A stretch of DNA of 64,000 nt from Spartobacteria bacterium LR76 (GCA_003054655.1 QAYZ01000016.1:868001-932000); one strand, 5' to 3'. Shown: positions 1-8,639, counted from the stretch's first letter. The notes: a model not told the origin generated them from the letters alone. Numbers and translations: made by a program.

Positions 1-497
1 AACCGACGAACGACCTCGATCTGCAAAGCCTGCGCATCCTGGAAGAGGCGCTGGTGCATTTTGACGGCAGCGCCGTGGTGGTCAGCCACGACCGCTATTT
101 CCTCGACCGGGTTTGCGACCAGATTGTCGCCTTTGAAGACGATGGACGGGTTCACGTCCAGCCGGGCAATTACTCGTACTATCTGGAGAAACGCAAGGAT
201 CTGGAGCGCCCCGCCCAGTGGGACGTCCCGGCGGAAGCCAAGACCCAGCGCACCACGCGCCAACGGAAGCTCTCCTTCAAGGAACAGCGCGAGTACGAAA
301 CCATGGAGGCCACCATTCTGGAAGCGGAGTCCCTCGTCGACGAACTCGATAACCTCCTGAACGACCCGCAGTTCTTCGTCACCCGCGCCCAGGAGGCTCC
401 GGTCAAGGTGCAGGAACTCGAGGCCGCCAAGGCGCGAGTCGCCGAACTTTATCAACGCTGGGCCGAGTTGGAGGAAATCGCCGCCGGGCAGAAGTAA
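1..497 (+). CDS. ABC-F family ATPase, C-terminal part (partial at left edge)
   Basis: The frame is open from base 3 and the gene starts outside the window. The first residues read PTNDLDL, the segment just after the Walker B glutamate in ABC-F proteins, followed by the H-loop (VVSHDRYFLD) of the second ATPase domain. After the nucleotide-binding domain comes a linker (about residues 60-95 of the visible part) and a charged helical tail with the pattern of the Uup-type C-terminal coiled coil. ABC-F proteins are soluble ATPases that act on ribosomes or, for Uup, on branched DNA. Uup is the best guess because of the tail, but the N-terminal half and the interdomain linker are needed to decide. 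Confidence 0.9.
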   Translation, partial: PTNDLDLQSLRILEEALVHFDGSAVVVSHDRYFLDRVCDQIVAFEDDGRVHVQPGNYSYYLEKRKDLERPAQWDVPAEAKTQRTTRQRKLSFKEQREYETMEATILEAESLVDELDNLLNDPQFFVTRAQEAPVKVQELEAAKARVAELYQRWAELEEIAAGQK

Positions 498-523
498 CAT
501 TTCCGCCCTCGCCAGAGCAGGGA

Positions 524-1396
524 ATGCGGTGTATCGTTTTTCCGGAACGGATGTTAAAACCCTGGATGATACCCGGTGATCTCGCCCCGGGCGACCGCAA
601 ATGCCTGGAACGAGATTGGTCGGACGTTGAGCTCTCCCGCGTCGAAAGCGCGGATGACCCCGGCTTTGATATCGCCTTTGGGGCGCTCTGGGCGGAGTTC
701 GGGGCCAAGGGGGAGATCGAGCAGGCGGCGGTTCTTTCCCGGCGCCTCCGCTGGCACGGCCAGTTGCAGGAGAATGGGTACGGACTTCGCTATCGCCTGA
801 TGCTCGTCACCTCCGGCGGAAAGTTTGTCGCCGTCCGCGACCACACCGCCATCGTGCCGAAGGACGAAGACGCCGCGTACGTCCATCTTTCCCACAATCT
901 CGTCTCGCCGGAGTGGCGCAGGACCGGGATTGCCGGGTGGCTCCGCGCCCTGCCCGTCCAGACCGCCCGCCATGGTCTCGCCGCGCTCAACAAGCCCGAG
1001 TCGTCCCCGATCACACTGATTGCCGAGATGGAATATCCCGATCCGACAGTCGAGGCCACGGCGATCCGGCTCGGCGCGTATGAAAAAGCCGGTTATCTCA
1101 AGGTCGATCCGGACCGCATTTCCTACCTTCAGCCGGATTTTGGCTCGCCGGACCAAATCGATTTTGCCGGCGGCCCCAGGCCGCTTCCCCTCACCCTCAT
1201 GGTTCGGCGGGTCGGTCGGGAATCGGAACGTCAAATCACGGGCCGCGAGGTGAAGTCCATCGTCACAGCCCTCTACAAGATGTACGAAGGCACCTTCCGC
1301 GCCCGCGACATGGCCGAGGTCTGGAAGACCCTCGACAGCTATCCCGGAGATGACGAAATAATCGACTTGGTCTCGCCGACCCGGGGAATTTCATGA
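524..1396 (+). CDS. GNAT-like N-acetyltransferase family protein
   Basis: The 290-residue protein has a central stretch typical of GNAT folds: a beta strand (YVHLSHNLVSP) running into an arginine-rich turn and helix (EWRRTGIAGWLRAL), like the acetyl-CoA pyrophosphate loop, and later AIRLGAYEKAGY, like the GNAT motif B region. I could not match it to a named subfamily. ATG at 524 is used; an in-frame ATG at 551 (MLKPW) is an equally good start. Its stop overlaps the ATG of the next gene by four bases (ATGA), so it is probably translationally coupled to the deacetylase-like protein. The pairing suggests addition and removal of acetyl groups on the same class of substrate, but the substrate is unknown. 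Confidence 0.6.
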   Translation: MRCIVFPERMLKPWMIPGDLAPGDRKCLERDWSDVELSRVESADDPGFDIAFGALWAEFGAKGEIEQAAVLSRRLRWHGQLQENGYGLRYRLMLVTSGGKFVAVRDHTAIVPKDEDAAYVHLSHNLVSPEWRRTGIAGWLRALPVQTARHGLAALNKPESSPITLIAEMEYPDPTVEATAIRLGAYEKAGYLKVDPDRISYLQPDFGSPDQIDFAGGPRPLPLTLMVRRVGRESERQITGREVKSIVTALYKMYEGTFRARDMAEVWKTLDSYPGDDEIIDLVSPTRGIS

Positions 1397-2325
1397 GTCT
1401 GCAGCTTTTCTATGATCCCGGTTTTGCCGCCCCGATCGGCGACCATATCATGCCGATCCGCAAGTTTGGCCTGGTGGCCGACCAGGCCGCTGCTCTTCCC
1501 GGCATGGATCTCACGAACGTCACGCCCGTCACCGAGGAGGATTTGCAGCGTGTCCATGCACCAGCCTACATCGAGGCGGTAAAGACGGGGGAACCGCGCG
1601 ACCTGGCCGAGTCGCAGAAGTTCCCCTGGTCGCCCCAGCTTTTCCCGAGCGTCTGCCTGACCAATGGCGCCGTGCGCGACGCCGCGCGCCATGCCTTGCA
1701 AGCCGGAGCCGCCGGAGCGCTGGCCAGCGGGTTTCACCATTCGTGCCCCGATCACGGGGAGGGTTTCTGCACCTTCAACGGCCTCATCGTCGCCCTGGAG
1801 TGGCTGAAAGCCCATGGTTTCATCCGCACCGCCGCCATCCTCGACATGGATCTGCATTACGGCAACGGCACGGCTCTGCTCGCCGCCACACGTCCCTGGA
1901 TCAGGGCGCTTTCTCTGTACGGCAATGACTACTGGGACAACATCCCCTACCGCGATGTGACCGAGCGCCATCACGACGACGGCCCCAATCACCGCTCAGC
2001 CGCAATCATACCCACCGGCGGACCGGATGGCGAAAACATGCTCGCCCTGCTGGATCGCGAGATCGGCTGGCTGGTCGCCGAAGGGAAACCCGACATTCTG
2101 CTTTATCAGGCCGGGGCCGATCCGTTGAAATACGACCCGTATTCCCCTCTCGATCTCAGCCACGACGACCTCGCCGCCCGCGACCGTCGGGTGTTCGAGT
2201 TTGCCCGCGAACATGGGCTTCCCGTCGCCTGGGTTCTGGCTGGCGGCTACACTCAGGATGTCAGCCAGGTCGTGCAGGTTCATGTGAATACGGCCATCGC
2301 CTGCCGCGACACGTTTTCTCTTTGA
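1393..2325 (+). CDS. Histone deacetylase / acetylpolyamine amidohydrolase family protein
   Basis: The 310-residue protein carries the arginase/deacetylase-fold signature: the tandem histidines GFHHS (115-116), GFCTFNG (125-130), and the zinc-binding motif DMDLHYGNGT (151-160; D153 and H155 are the expected zinc ligands). GADPLKYDPYSP supplies the expected third aspartate ligand, and a late AGGY motif carries the catalytic tyrosine. The family removes acetyl groups from lysine or polyamines in a zinc-dependent reaction. The length fits bacterial class IV or acetylpolyamine amidohydrolase members. The ATG overlaps the stop of the upstream GNAT-like gene, which argues for a joint acetylation/deacetylation module. 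The substrate (protein, polyamine or a small metabolite) cannot be read from sequence. Confidence 0.88.
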   Translation: MSLQLFYDPGFAAPIGDHIMPIRKFGLVADQAAALPGMDLTNVTPVTEEDLQRVHAPAYIEAVKTGEPRDLAESQKFPWSPQLFPSVCLTNGAVRDAARHALQAGAAGALASGFHHSCPDHGEGFCTFNGLIVALEWLKAHGFIRTAAILDMDLHYGNGTALLAATRPWIRALSLYGNDYWDNIPYRDVTERHHDDGPNHRSAAIIPTGGPDGENMLALLDREIGWLVAEGKPDILLYQAGADPLKYDPYSPLDLSHDDLAARDRRVFEFAREHGLPVAWVLAGGYTQDVSQVVQVHVNTAIACRDTFSL

Positions 2326-2356
2326 CGAGGCAGCCGTCCTCGCCTCTGTTTTTTCC

Positions 2357-2686
2357 ATGACAGTTACCCGACTCTCCCACGAATCCCGCGTCATCTTTGA
2401 AATCGATGGCCGCCTCGACGCCGCCAACGCCGTCACGCTCGATCGGGAGTTCTTTTCCTGCTACGATGAAGGCTCCCGGGATTTCATCTGGGATTGTTCC
2501 AAGGTCACCTACCTGAGCAGCGCGGGGCTTCGCTCCTTCCTTCAGGCCATGAAGCGCCTGGAGGGCGCAGACGGCAGGCTGATCATCGCGGGTGCCAGCC
2601 CGCAGCTCCTCGAGGTTTTTGATATTTCCGGATTCAAGCCGCTCCTGACGTTCGTATCTGACAGGAATGCCGCGCTAAAAGCCTGA
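2357..2686 (+). CDS. STAS-domain anti-sigma factor antagonist-like protein
   Basis: The 109-residue protein is a single STAS domain. The segment YLSSAGLRSFL (about 52-62) corresponds to the phosphorylatable serine loop of SpoIIAA-type antagonists; Ser54 is the likely phosphosite. Such proteins bind anti-sigma kinases of the RsbW type in partner switching. No kinase or phosphatase partner is encoded in the window, so the partner must be elsewhere. The last base of its TGA is the first base of the ubiX ATG, so the two are cotranscribed. Between the deacetylase gene and this ATG there is only a weak hairpin with a T run. Confidence 0.85.
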   Translation: MTVTRLSHESRVIFEIDGRLDAANAVTLDREFFSCYDEGSRDFIWDCSKVTYLSSAGLRSFLQAMKRLEGADGRLIIAGASPQLLEVFDISGFKPLLTFVSDRNAALKA

Positions 2687-3243
2687 TGAGACTCGTCGTT
2701 GCCGCCACCGGAGCCAGCGGCTCCATTTATCTCCAACGCCTCCTCCACTACCTGGGAGACGAAGGACACGAAATCCATTTCATTGCCAGCCCCTACGCCC
2801 GGCAGGTCATTCACGAGGAGCTCGGAAAGCTGGCCCTCCCCGAGGGAACCATCGAGCACTCGGACAAAAGCATGAATGCCCCCTTTGCCAGCGGCAGCGC
2901 GAAATTCGACGCCATGATCGTCGTGCCCTGCTCAATGGGAACCATGGCGCGCATCGCCCACGGCACCAGCGAATCCCTCATCCTTCGCGCCGCCGATGTC
3001 TTCCTCAAGGAACGCCGCAAGCTCATCCTCGTGCCGCGCGAAACGCCGTGGAATCTCATCCATGCCCGCAACGCCGTCGCGGTAGTCGAGGCGGGAGCCG
3101 TTCTCCTGCCCGCCTCACCATCGTTTTACAGCCTTCCCAAGTCCTTCGACGAACTCGCCGACACCGTGGTCTGGCGCATCCTCGACCAGATCGGCATCGA
3201 TGCGCCCAATGCCTGCCGCTGGCGCGAGACCCCGGAGGCCTGA
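2686..3243 (+). CDS. ubiX: UbiX family flavin prenyltransferase
   Basis: The 185-residue protein begins with the FMN-binding signature VAATGASGSIY and continues with IVVPCSMGTMARIAHG and the ERRKLILVPRETP segment typical of UbiX/Pad1. The enzyme adds a dimethylallyl group to FMN, making the prenylated cofactor used by UbiD-type decarboxylases. No ubiD lies in the window. It overlaps the STAS gene by one base. The length and all main motifs match the family, so the call is firm; its UbiD partner is unknown. Confidence 0.93.
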   Translation: MRLVVAATGASGSIYLQRLLHYLGDEGHEIHFIASPYARQVIHEELGKLALPEGTIEHSDKSMNAPFASGSAKFDAMIVVPCSMGTMARIAHGTSESLILRAADVFLKERRKLILVPRETPWNLIHARNAVAVVEAGAVLLPASPSFYSLPKSFDELADTVVWRILDQIGIDAPNACRWRETPEA

Positions 3244-3301
3244 CGCTCATTTCACCCGCGGCATATCAAGACGCTGGATTATTGCAGCAGCAGCAGGCAT
3301 C

Positions 3302-4018
3302 ATGCTCGGCCAGATGCTCGATCTGATTGAAAAACTGCTGACCCTGCAGGATCGCGACCAGCGCCTGCGTGCCCTCCAGACCGAACTTGCGAACCTTCCC
3401 CAGGAACGCGCCGCCAAGGAAAAGCTCATTGCCGATTCCGCCGCCCGCCTTGAGAAGGCCAAAACCCGCGCCAAGGAAATCGAGGTCGAAAAACGCACCT
3501 TGGAAACCGAAGCGCAGGCCAAGCGCGACTCAATCACCCGCTACCGCCAGCAGCAGCTTCAGACCCGCAAGAACGAAGAATACTCCGCCCTAGCCCACGA
3601 AATCGAGGCGGCGGAGAAGATCATCTCCTCCATCGAGGATCGCGAACTCGAGCTCATGGATGAAGCCGAGCGCCTTAAGCCCGAAATCGCCGTGGCCGAA
3701 AAGACCCACGCCGATGAAAAAAACAAAATCGAGATCCTTCTCAAGAGCCTCGATGAAAAGAAGGGCAATCTCGAGACCCGCATCGGCGATGTCAAAAAGG
3801 AGCGCGAAGCCGCGACCGCCGGCATCGACGAGGACGTCCTCGACCGCTACCAGCGTCTCTTCAAAACCAAAAACGGCTCTGCCGTCGTGGCTTTGGAACA
3901 TGAAGTCTGCATGGGTTGCCATATGAAGGTGACCACCCAGACCGTCGTGCAGGTAAAGGCCCAGACCGAGGTGATCCACTGCCCGCAGTGTGGTCGCATG
4001 CTGTACATCCCGGCCTGA
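3302..4018 (+). CDS. Coiled-coil protein with C-terminal C4 zinc ribbon (CT398/HP0958-like)
   Basis: ATG at 3302 (MLGQMLDLIEKLL) is chosen because it begins the amphipathic helix; an open frame upstream to 3200 reads as shadow of ubiX. The 238-residue product is almost wholly helical and charged from 5 to 190, consistent with a long antiparallel coiled coil. It ends in a zinc ribbon with CMGC (C203, C206) and CPQC (C227, C230). This is the architecture of the CT398/HP0958 (FlgZ-type) family, proposed to act as nucleic-acid or protein adaptors. No flagellar gene is nearby, so a flagellar role is not implied here. Confidence 0.85.
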   Translation: MLGQMLDLIEKLLTLQDRDQRLRALQTELANLPQERAAKEKLIADSAARLEKAKTRAKEIEVEKRTLETEAQAKRDSITRYRQQQLQTRKNEEYSALAHEIEAAEKIISSIEDRELELMDEAERLKPEIAVAEKTHADEKNKIEILLKSLDEKKGNLETRIGDVKKEREAATAGIDEDVLDRYQRLFKTKNGSAVVALEHEVCMGCHMKVTTQTVVQVKAQTEVIHCPQCGRMLYIPA

Positions 4019-4029
4019 TACACTCCCTG

Positions 4030-4045
4030 CCCGCCGGCCGGCGGG
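4030..4045. repeat. Perfect 16-bp GC palindrome downstream of the zinc-ribbon gene
   Basis: The 16 bases are their own reverse complement (CCCGCC, GGCC, GGCGGG) and lie 11 bases after the stop codon. As RNA they could fold with a GGCC loop. The plus strand continues with A residues rather than T, so it is not a typical intrinsic terminator in that direction. It may protect the mRNA end or be a protein site. Confidence 0.35.
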
Positions 4046-4180
4046 GAAAAAAACGGCAACGCGTATTTGCGCCCGGAGCCGTATACAGTATTGTAACAAA
4101 CTCGCCACGTTGCGGATGCGCCCTTGCGTTGGGTCCGTCTGGAACGTATCTACCCCAACCCTAACCTTGGAGGCACTACC

Positions 4181-4975
4181 ATGGAAACACTGACCGACCG
4201 CAAAATCTCGCATCACTACGAGTCTGGAAAACAGGACCTGGAAAGTCTGATAGCCCCGCTCATTGAGCTCTGCGAGGAGTCGTCATCGCTCGTCGTCGGC
4301 TACGGCCTCGGCCAGAGCGCCTCCCGGGAGCAGATGATCCCGTATTTTCATGTCTGCGGCTCCTACACCGAGCAGGCCCCTGTCCGCGTCCTTCTCATTG
4401 GAGGATGGGCTGGCACGGAATCCGTGACTCCTTATGTAGCAGCCCGCGTCGTGGCCGCGCTGGAGTCCAAGCTCCGCCTCGTCGCCGGGATCGAGATCAC
4501 GGCCTATCCTGTCGCCAACCTGGACGCCCATCGCGCAGGCGAATACGTCACCCGCGACCAGCAGAACGACAGCGCCAAGTGCTGGGAAGACTCCACGCTC
4601 AACCACATCAAAGTGCTGGAGAATGAGTTGAAGCGCTACGATTTCGACCTCGTGATCGTTCTCCGCGAGAATCTTCGTGCTCACGAAGCCCAGGTCGAAG
4701 CCTGGCTGGTGGAAGACGAGCAAAAATCCGTCCTCTCCAGCGCCCTCGACAACCTCGCGTCGGTGGGACATTCCTTCAACTGGAAGCCCAACCCCGTCCG
4801 CCCGGTCTATCCGCGCAGCTTCACACCGATTCCCAACGCAGAGCGGCAGCCTGCCGAGATCATCATCGGCCTGCCCGGCGCACGCGATCCTTACGATCAA
4901 GCCCAGGAAGGCCTCGGCCTCATCCTGAGTCTGGCCCACGCCGTCCGGCAGGCCCGGAACGAAGGCCGGCTTTAG
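4181..4975 (+). CDS. M14 (zinc carboxypeptidase/aspartoacylase)-like protein lacking zinc ligands
   Basis: ATG 4181 follows a good ribosome binding site (TTGGAGG, nine bases upstream). The 264-residue protein resembles the first half of an M14-type domain: GGWAGTE (74-80) sits where active members have GG-x-HG-x-E, and DLVIVLREN (156-164) where they have a D-LHE/DLHG strand. YPVANLD (109-115) resembles the P-x-NPDG region. If that alignment is right, the first zinc histidine is Ala78 and the last is Arg162, so it would be a non-catalytic homologue. The resemblance is weak and was judged by eye. It stands alone in the operon sense, 162 bases after the zinc-ribbon gene. Confidence 0.5.
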   Translation: METLTDRKISHHYESGKQDLESLIAPLIELCEESSSLVVGYGLGQSASREQMIPYFHVCGSYTEQAPVRVLLIGGWAGTESVTPYVAARVVAALESKLRLVAGIEITAYPVANLDAHRAGEYVTRDQQNDSAKCWEDSTLNHIKVLENELKRYDFDLVIVLRENLRAHEAQVEAWLVEDEQKSVLSSALDNLASVGHSFNWKPNPVRPVYPRSFTPIPNAERQPAEIIIGLPGARDPYDQAQEGLGLILSLAHAVRQARNEGRL

Positions 4976-5115
4976 GCTGTTCCTTCCCCGGTGAGAATGG
5001 TCGCCCGATGAGGCCGACCATCCTCTCACTGATCGGGATTTCTTCATCGAGTTGTTGCGACAACGGCTCCGGCGCGCTTTGTTTTCGCCAAGTCGTCAGA
5101 TATTCTTTCTGGACG

Positions 5116-6138
5116 ATGAGCAAACGTGTCGGACTGATGGGATGCGGCCAGGTAGCGGCGTATGGGCATATTCCAGCGATCCTCGCGACGCCGGACCTCG
5201 ACCTCGTCGCCGTATTCGAGCCAGACCCGAATCGGGCAAGGGACATCCAGCACCGCTTTGGGATTCCGTTGGCCCTTGCCCGAGCGGAGGATTTTTTCGC
5301 CTCAGGCATCGAGGCGGTTACGATTACCTCTCCTGCCCCATGCCACCGGGAAAACGTCCTGGCTTGCGCGAGGCACCGACTCCCCGTGCTCTGCGAAAAG
5401 CCGCTGGCAGTCAACAAGGAGGAGGGTGACGAGATGGTCGCTGCCATGCGAAATGCAGGCCAATCGTTCTATGCCGGATTTTGCTACCGCTTCAGCCCCG
5501 CTGCCCTCAAGATCCGTGAGCTCGTCCGGAGCGACGCCATCGGGCGAGTACGCTCCCTCCGGCTCATCTATAACTGGCATCTGCACGGAAAATACGAGAC
5601 CTCTGGCGGCGGAGTGAAAACCCTCCAAAAGCGGCGGGAGGCCCGTATGGAAGAAGGCGGTCCCATGGTGGATTGCGGTACGCATCAGATCGATCTCGCT
5701 CATTTCTGGCTCGACTCACCCGTGACCCGATTTGCCAGCCACGGAGCCTGGGTGGACGAGTATCAGGCTCCCGACCATATGTGGCTCCATCTCGACCACG
5801 CCAACGGTGCACATACCGTGGTGGAAATCAGCTACGCCTACACGCACACGGCGCAGAATCGCCGCTCCGAGTTCATTTACGAACTCATCGGCACCGATGG
5901 CATCATCCGCTACGACCGCGAGGCGGAGAGCTTCTATCTGGAAAATTCATCCGGTCGCCAGGAGTTTCCCTTCGCGCCGGAGAAAGACTTCGTCGGCCTC
6001 TATCGGGAATGGGCCGCAGCGCTGACCTCCGGACGATCCGACCAGCTTACCACGGCTGAAGAAGGAGTTCACGTCGCGGATCTTGCCCGTCGGGCGACGG
6101 ATGAGGCGATCTCTGCGCGCTTCCAGACTCAGGGGTGA
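5116..6138 (+). CDS. Gfo/Idh/MocA family NAD(P)-dependent oxidoreductase
   Basis: ATG 5116 (MSKRVGLMGCG) starts directly at the Rossmann strand; the open frame upstream lacks family similarity. The 340-residue protein has the GxGxxA-like nucleotide loop (GCGQVAA), the CEKPLAVNKEE motif with the catalytic lysine, and the GGGxxxDxG/H-like VDCGTHQIDLAHFW motif of the second domain. Family members oxidise or reduce sugar-like or inositol-like substrates. The substrate cannot be named. It ends facing a convergent TPR gene, with a strong hairpin between them. Confidence 0.9.
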   Translation: MSKRVGLMGCGQVAAYGHIPAILATPDLDLVAVFEPDPNRARDIQHRFGIPLALARAEDFFASGIEAVTITSPAPCHRENVLACARHRLPVLCEKPLAVNKEEGDEMVAAMRNAGQSFYAGFCYRFSPAALKIRELVRSDAIGRVRSLRLIYNWHLHGKYETSGGGVKTLQKRREARMEEGGPMVDCGTHQIDLAHFWLDSPVTRFASHGAWVDEYQAPDHMWLHLDHANGAHTVVEISYAYTHTAQNRRSEFIYELIGTDGIIRYDREAESFYLENSSGRQEFPFAPEKDFVGLYREWAAALTSGRSDQLTTAEEGVHVADLARRATDEAISARFQTQG

Positions 6139-6189
6139 TTCCGCAGCTTTCCGCCGGGCTTCGTCCCAAGGAAAAAGCGCCCTTTCCAA

Positions 6190-6245
6190 TCAAAAAAATG
6201 CGTGGCAGGCGCGCCCTCATCCGTTGCGCCTGCCACACTTTTCCC
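6190..6245. terminator. Bidirectional intrinsic terminator
   Basis: An 11-bp perfect stem (6202-6212 with 6226-6236, 13-base loop) is flanked by seven A residues on the left (6192-6198) and by CTTTT on the right. It therefore has a T run on both strands. It sits between the convergent oxidoreductase and TPR genes and can stop transcription from either side. Confidence 0.8.
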
Positions 6246-6321
6246 TCCGGCATTTATCCGGTTCCTCCTAGTCGAGCTTTTCCCTGACCGTGGCTCCCTG
6301 CCTTTGCTCGGACAAATAGAA

Positions 6322-6342
6322 TAGCGACTTATTTAGTCGCTA
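6322..6342 (-). terminator. Second hairpin, probable terminator of the TPR gene
   Basis: An 8-bp perfect stem (6322-6329 with 6335-6342) with a five-base loop lies 24 bases past the stop of the minus-strand TPR gene. Read on the minus strand it is followed by TTCTATTTG, a weak T-rich tail. It is AT-richer than the neighbouring terminator, so its strength is doubtful. Confidence 0.45.
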
Positions 6343-6366
6343 ATTGTAAAACCGCAAGAATTTTTC

Positions 6367-7455
6367 TCATTTCTCCGGGTAAAATTCCGACAGTTTCGGC
6401 TCCCGGGCATAACGGCGCATCGCCGGATCATTGATCAGATAGATGAATAGCTCCCGATCCATGACGGACTGTGTCTTGCGGAGCAGATCTGCCGCCTGTT
6501 CAAAGTCTCCGCGTTTCATCGCTGCGTACGCAGCAGGCAAAAGCTCGCGAGGATCATTTGTCGGCGGTTTTTGCGGCGGGAGGTCGACCGCTGCGAGACT
6601 TTCGAGCCGCAGCAGCCGCGAGGTGATGTCCATCACGAGGTGGCTGTCCATGGGATTCAGGCGGGCCTTGGCTGCCTCGATCTCCTTGAGCGCCTCCTGC
6701 CGATTCCCTTGGTAGCGCAACAGCGTAGCCAATTCGAAATGCGGGTACGGATTTGCCGGATCAACGGCCATGGCCTCGCGAAGAAGAGCCTCTGCGCGTC
6801 TGCGAGGATCGACCATCGCCATTTGCGTCCGGTCACTCGCCTTTTGCGTTTCCAGCACGGCCAGCAACGCCAGCGAGTCGGAAACTCTCTCCTTCAACGA
6901 AATCGATTTCTCCGCCTCGGTCGAGGCCAGGGAGGTATTCCCGTCCTGCAAGGCGGCAAGCGCCAGCAGATAGGAAATGGAGGGGATCGCTCCGCTTTGC
7001 CCCTTGAGGTCCGAAAGCATCGTCACCGCAGCGGTGGAGCTTCCCTCGCGTAATTTCTCCAGAGCGGCGTTCAGCACCGCCATCTGCTCAGCAGAGTATT
7101 TCTGTGGTACGCGCTCGTGGGCGGCGCGCTCGATCGCCCGGCCCTTGGCCTGGCCATAAGCGTATGCGCCAGCACCGACGGCTAGAGCAACAAGGATCAT
7201 CACCGCCACGCCGATGCCGATCACCACCCAGCCCGGACGAGGCTCGATCCGCTCACCCGTCGCGGCCTCGGCCATCCCAGTCTTTGCCTCCTCGGAAATG
7301 CTTCCGGCAATCGCCTCTTTTGCCTCGGCAAAAGAACGCTTTAGGGCCTCGTGCGAGGCGAGTGCCCGGGGACGAAATAGAGTAGAACGCCCGGATCGGT
7401 CGCTTCGTTCAAAGCGACGTTCCGGACGTTGCGGCTCGTTGGTTGTCTCGGACAT
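6367..7455 (-). CDS. Membrane-anchored TPR-repeat protein
   Basis: The 362-residue protein has a charged, arginine-rich cytoplasmic N-terminus (about 1-72), one hydrophobic segment (about 75-98: VVIGIGVAVMILVALAV), and then helical repeats with TPR character (for example VDPANPYPHFELATLLRYQG, about 230-250). The likely topology is an inner-membrane anchor with TPRs outside. Such proteins usually scaffold complexes; no partner is evident. It faces recF divergently, sharing a 137-base upstream region that contains two inverted repeats. Confidence 0.75.
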   Translation of the reverse strand: MSETTNEPQRPERRFERSDRSGRSTLFRPRALASHEALKRSFAEAKEAIAGSISEEAKTGMAEAATGERIEPRPGWVVIGIGVAVMILVALAVGAGAYAYGQAKGRAIERAAHERVPQKYSAEQMAVLNAALEKLREGSSTAAVTMLSDLKGQSGAIPSISYLLALAALQDGNTSLASTEAEKSISLKERVSDSLALLAVLETQKASDRTQMAMVDPRRRAEALLREAMAVDPANPYPHFELATLLRYQGNRQEALKEIEAAKARLNPMDSHLVMDITSRLLRLESLAAVDLPPQKPPTNDPRELLPAAYAAMKRGDFEQAADLLRKTQSVMDRELFIYLINDPAMRRYAREPKLSEFYPEK

Positions 7456-7592
7456 ATCCCACCTTCCCGCCAGTCTCCGGGAAATTCCCCACGTCGGTCA
7501 AATCGCGGTGAGTTACGCTTCCGTAACAATCCGCAAAACCGAAACCCATCAGTCCACTTGCCGCCCCCGCGGCAACCTTCTAGATATTTCCG
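7456..7592. promoter_or_regulatory. Divergent upstream region of the TPR gene and recF
   Basis: This 137-base gap must hold both promoters. It contains two perfect short inverted repeats: 7512-7527 (6-bp arms, CTTC loop) and 7558-7575 (7-bp arms, CCCC loop). The second lies only 17 bases before the recF ATG, so in RNA it would be a leader hairpin. No clear -35/-10 pair stands out. Confidence 0.35.
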
Positions 7593-8639
7593 ATGCTCCG
7601 AGACCTCCGGCTGCGAGATTTTCGCTGTTTTGAATCCCTGCACCTCACGCCCGAGCCGGGGCTGAATTTCATCATCGGTGCCAACGCCCAGGGAAAGACC
7701 TCCATCCTCGAGGCGGCCTGCGTCCTTTTGCGTCTCCAATCGCCGAAGGCGGGTTCTCTCGGCGAGACGGTGCGATTTGGCAGGCAGGCCTTTGGTCTCG
7801 ATGGGCACTGGGAAACCAGGCATCTCCATCTCAAATACGAGAATGCCCTGAAATCCTTCGCCTTGGACTCCAAGAACCAGTCGCGTTCCGGAGACTACCT
7901 CTCAGTGGCTCGCGTAGCGTGGATCGGCAATGACGATTTGCAGCTTGTTCGCGGTTCCGGCACCCATCGCCGCCGTTATCTCGATTTTCTGGGAGCACAG
8001 ATTGCAGAGGGTTACCTAAAGACCCTCCGCGCCTACGAGCGGGCGCTACGCTCCCGCAATGCCTTGTTGAAAGACAACCGCCCGCGCCGCGAAATCGCGG
8101 CCTTCGACCAACCGCTCATCGACTACGGACAGGCGCTGCTGGACTGGCGGCGGGAGTTTTGCGCCATCCTGGAGCCTCTGATCGCATCAGCCTATACCCA
8201 GATTTCCGGCGGTACGGAAACGATCCAGATCGAATATGTCCCCGGCTCAAACGGCGACATGCAATCTGCGCTCCCCGCCAGCCTGGAGGAGGAATCCCGG
8301 CTGCGCAGCACCGTCACCGGTCCGCATCGCGACGATGTCCGCATAATGCTCGGAGAAAAGCCCGCTGCGATCTATGCCTCGGAGGGCCAGCAGCGCTCCG
8401 TGGCACTGACATTGAAGCTTGGCCAGGCAGCGGCACTGGCGGCTGCGACCCAGACGCCTCCGCTTTACCTGATCGACGATGTCTTCGGAGAACTCGATCC
8501 CGCCCGGCGCAATAACCTGATGGCCGCCCTGCCTCCCGAGGCGCAGAAAATCATTACCTCGACCACGCTGGACTGGCACCGTTCGGAAATGAACGGTGCC
8601 ATATTCCAACTGGCGGATGGTGTACTCAGCCGGACCTGA
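7593..8639 (+). CDS. recF: DNA replication/repair protein RecF
   Basis: The 348-residue protein starts with the RecF pattern LRDLRLRDFRCF and a Walker A loop GANAQGKT (29-36). It has the later ABC-type signature and Walker B region (YLIDDVFGELDP, near 290). RecF is an SMC-like ATPase that helps load RecA at gaps. The length is normal. In many bacteria recF follows dnaA and dnaN; here it is flanked by a TPR gene and an aminotransferase, so it is not in the origin cluster. Confidence 0.92.
   Translation: MLRDLRLRDFRCFESLHLTPEPGLNFIIGANAQGKTSILEAACVLLRLQSPKAGSLGETVRFGRQAFGLDGHWETRHLHLKYENALKSFALDSKNQSRSGDYLSVARVAWIGNDDLQLVRGSGTHRRRYLDFLGAQIAEGYLKTLRAYERALRSRNALLKDNRPRREIAAFDQPLIDYGQALLDWRREFCAILEPLIASAYTQISGGTETIQIEYVPGSNGDMQSALPASLEEESRLRSTVTGPHRDDVRIMLGEKPAAIYASEGQQRSVALTLKLGQAAALAAATQTPPLYLIDDVFGELDPARRNNLMAALPPEAQKIITSTTLDWHRSEMNGAIFQLADGVLSRT

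Noticed and set aside
2326-2354. Possible terminator before the STAS gene
   Set aside because: The stem is only about 5 bp and the T run overlaps the STAS gene leader; the spacing is too short for a trustworthy call.
4067-4094. Possible -35/-10 pair (TTGCGC, 16 bases, TATTGT) before the M14-like gene
   Set aside because: Both boxes deviate from consensus and such pairs are common by chance, so I do not list it as a promoter.
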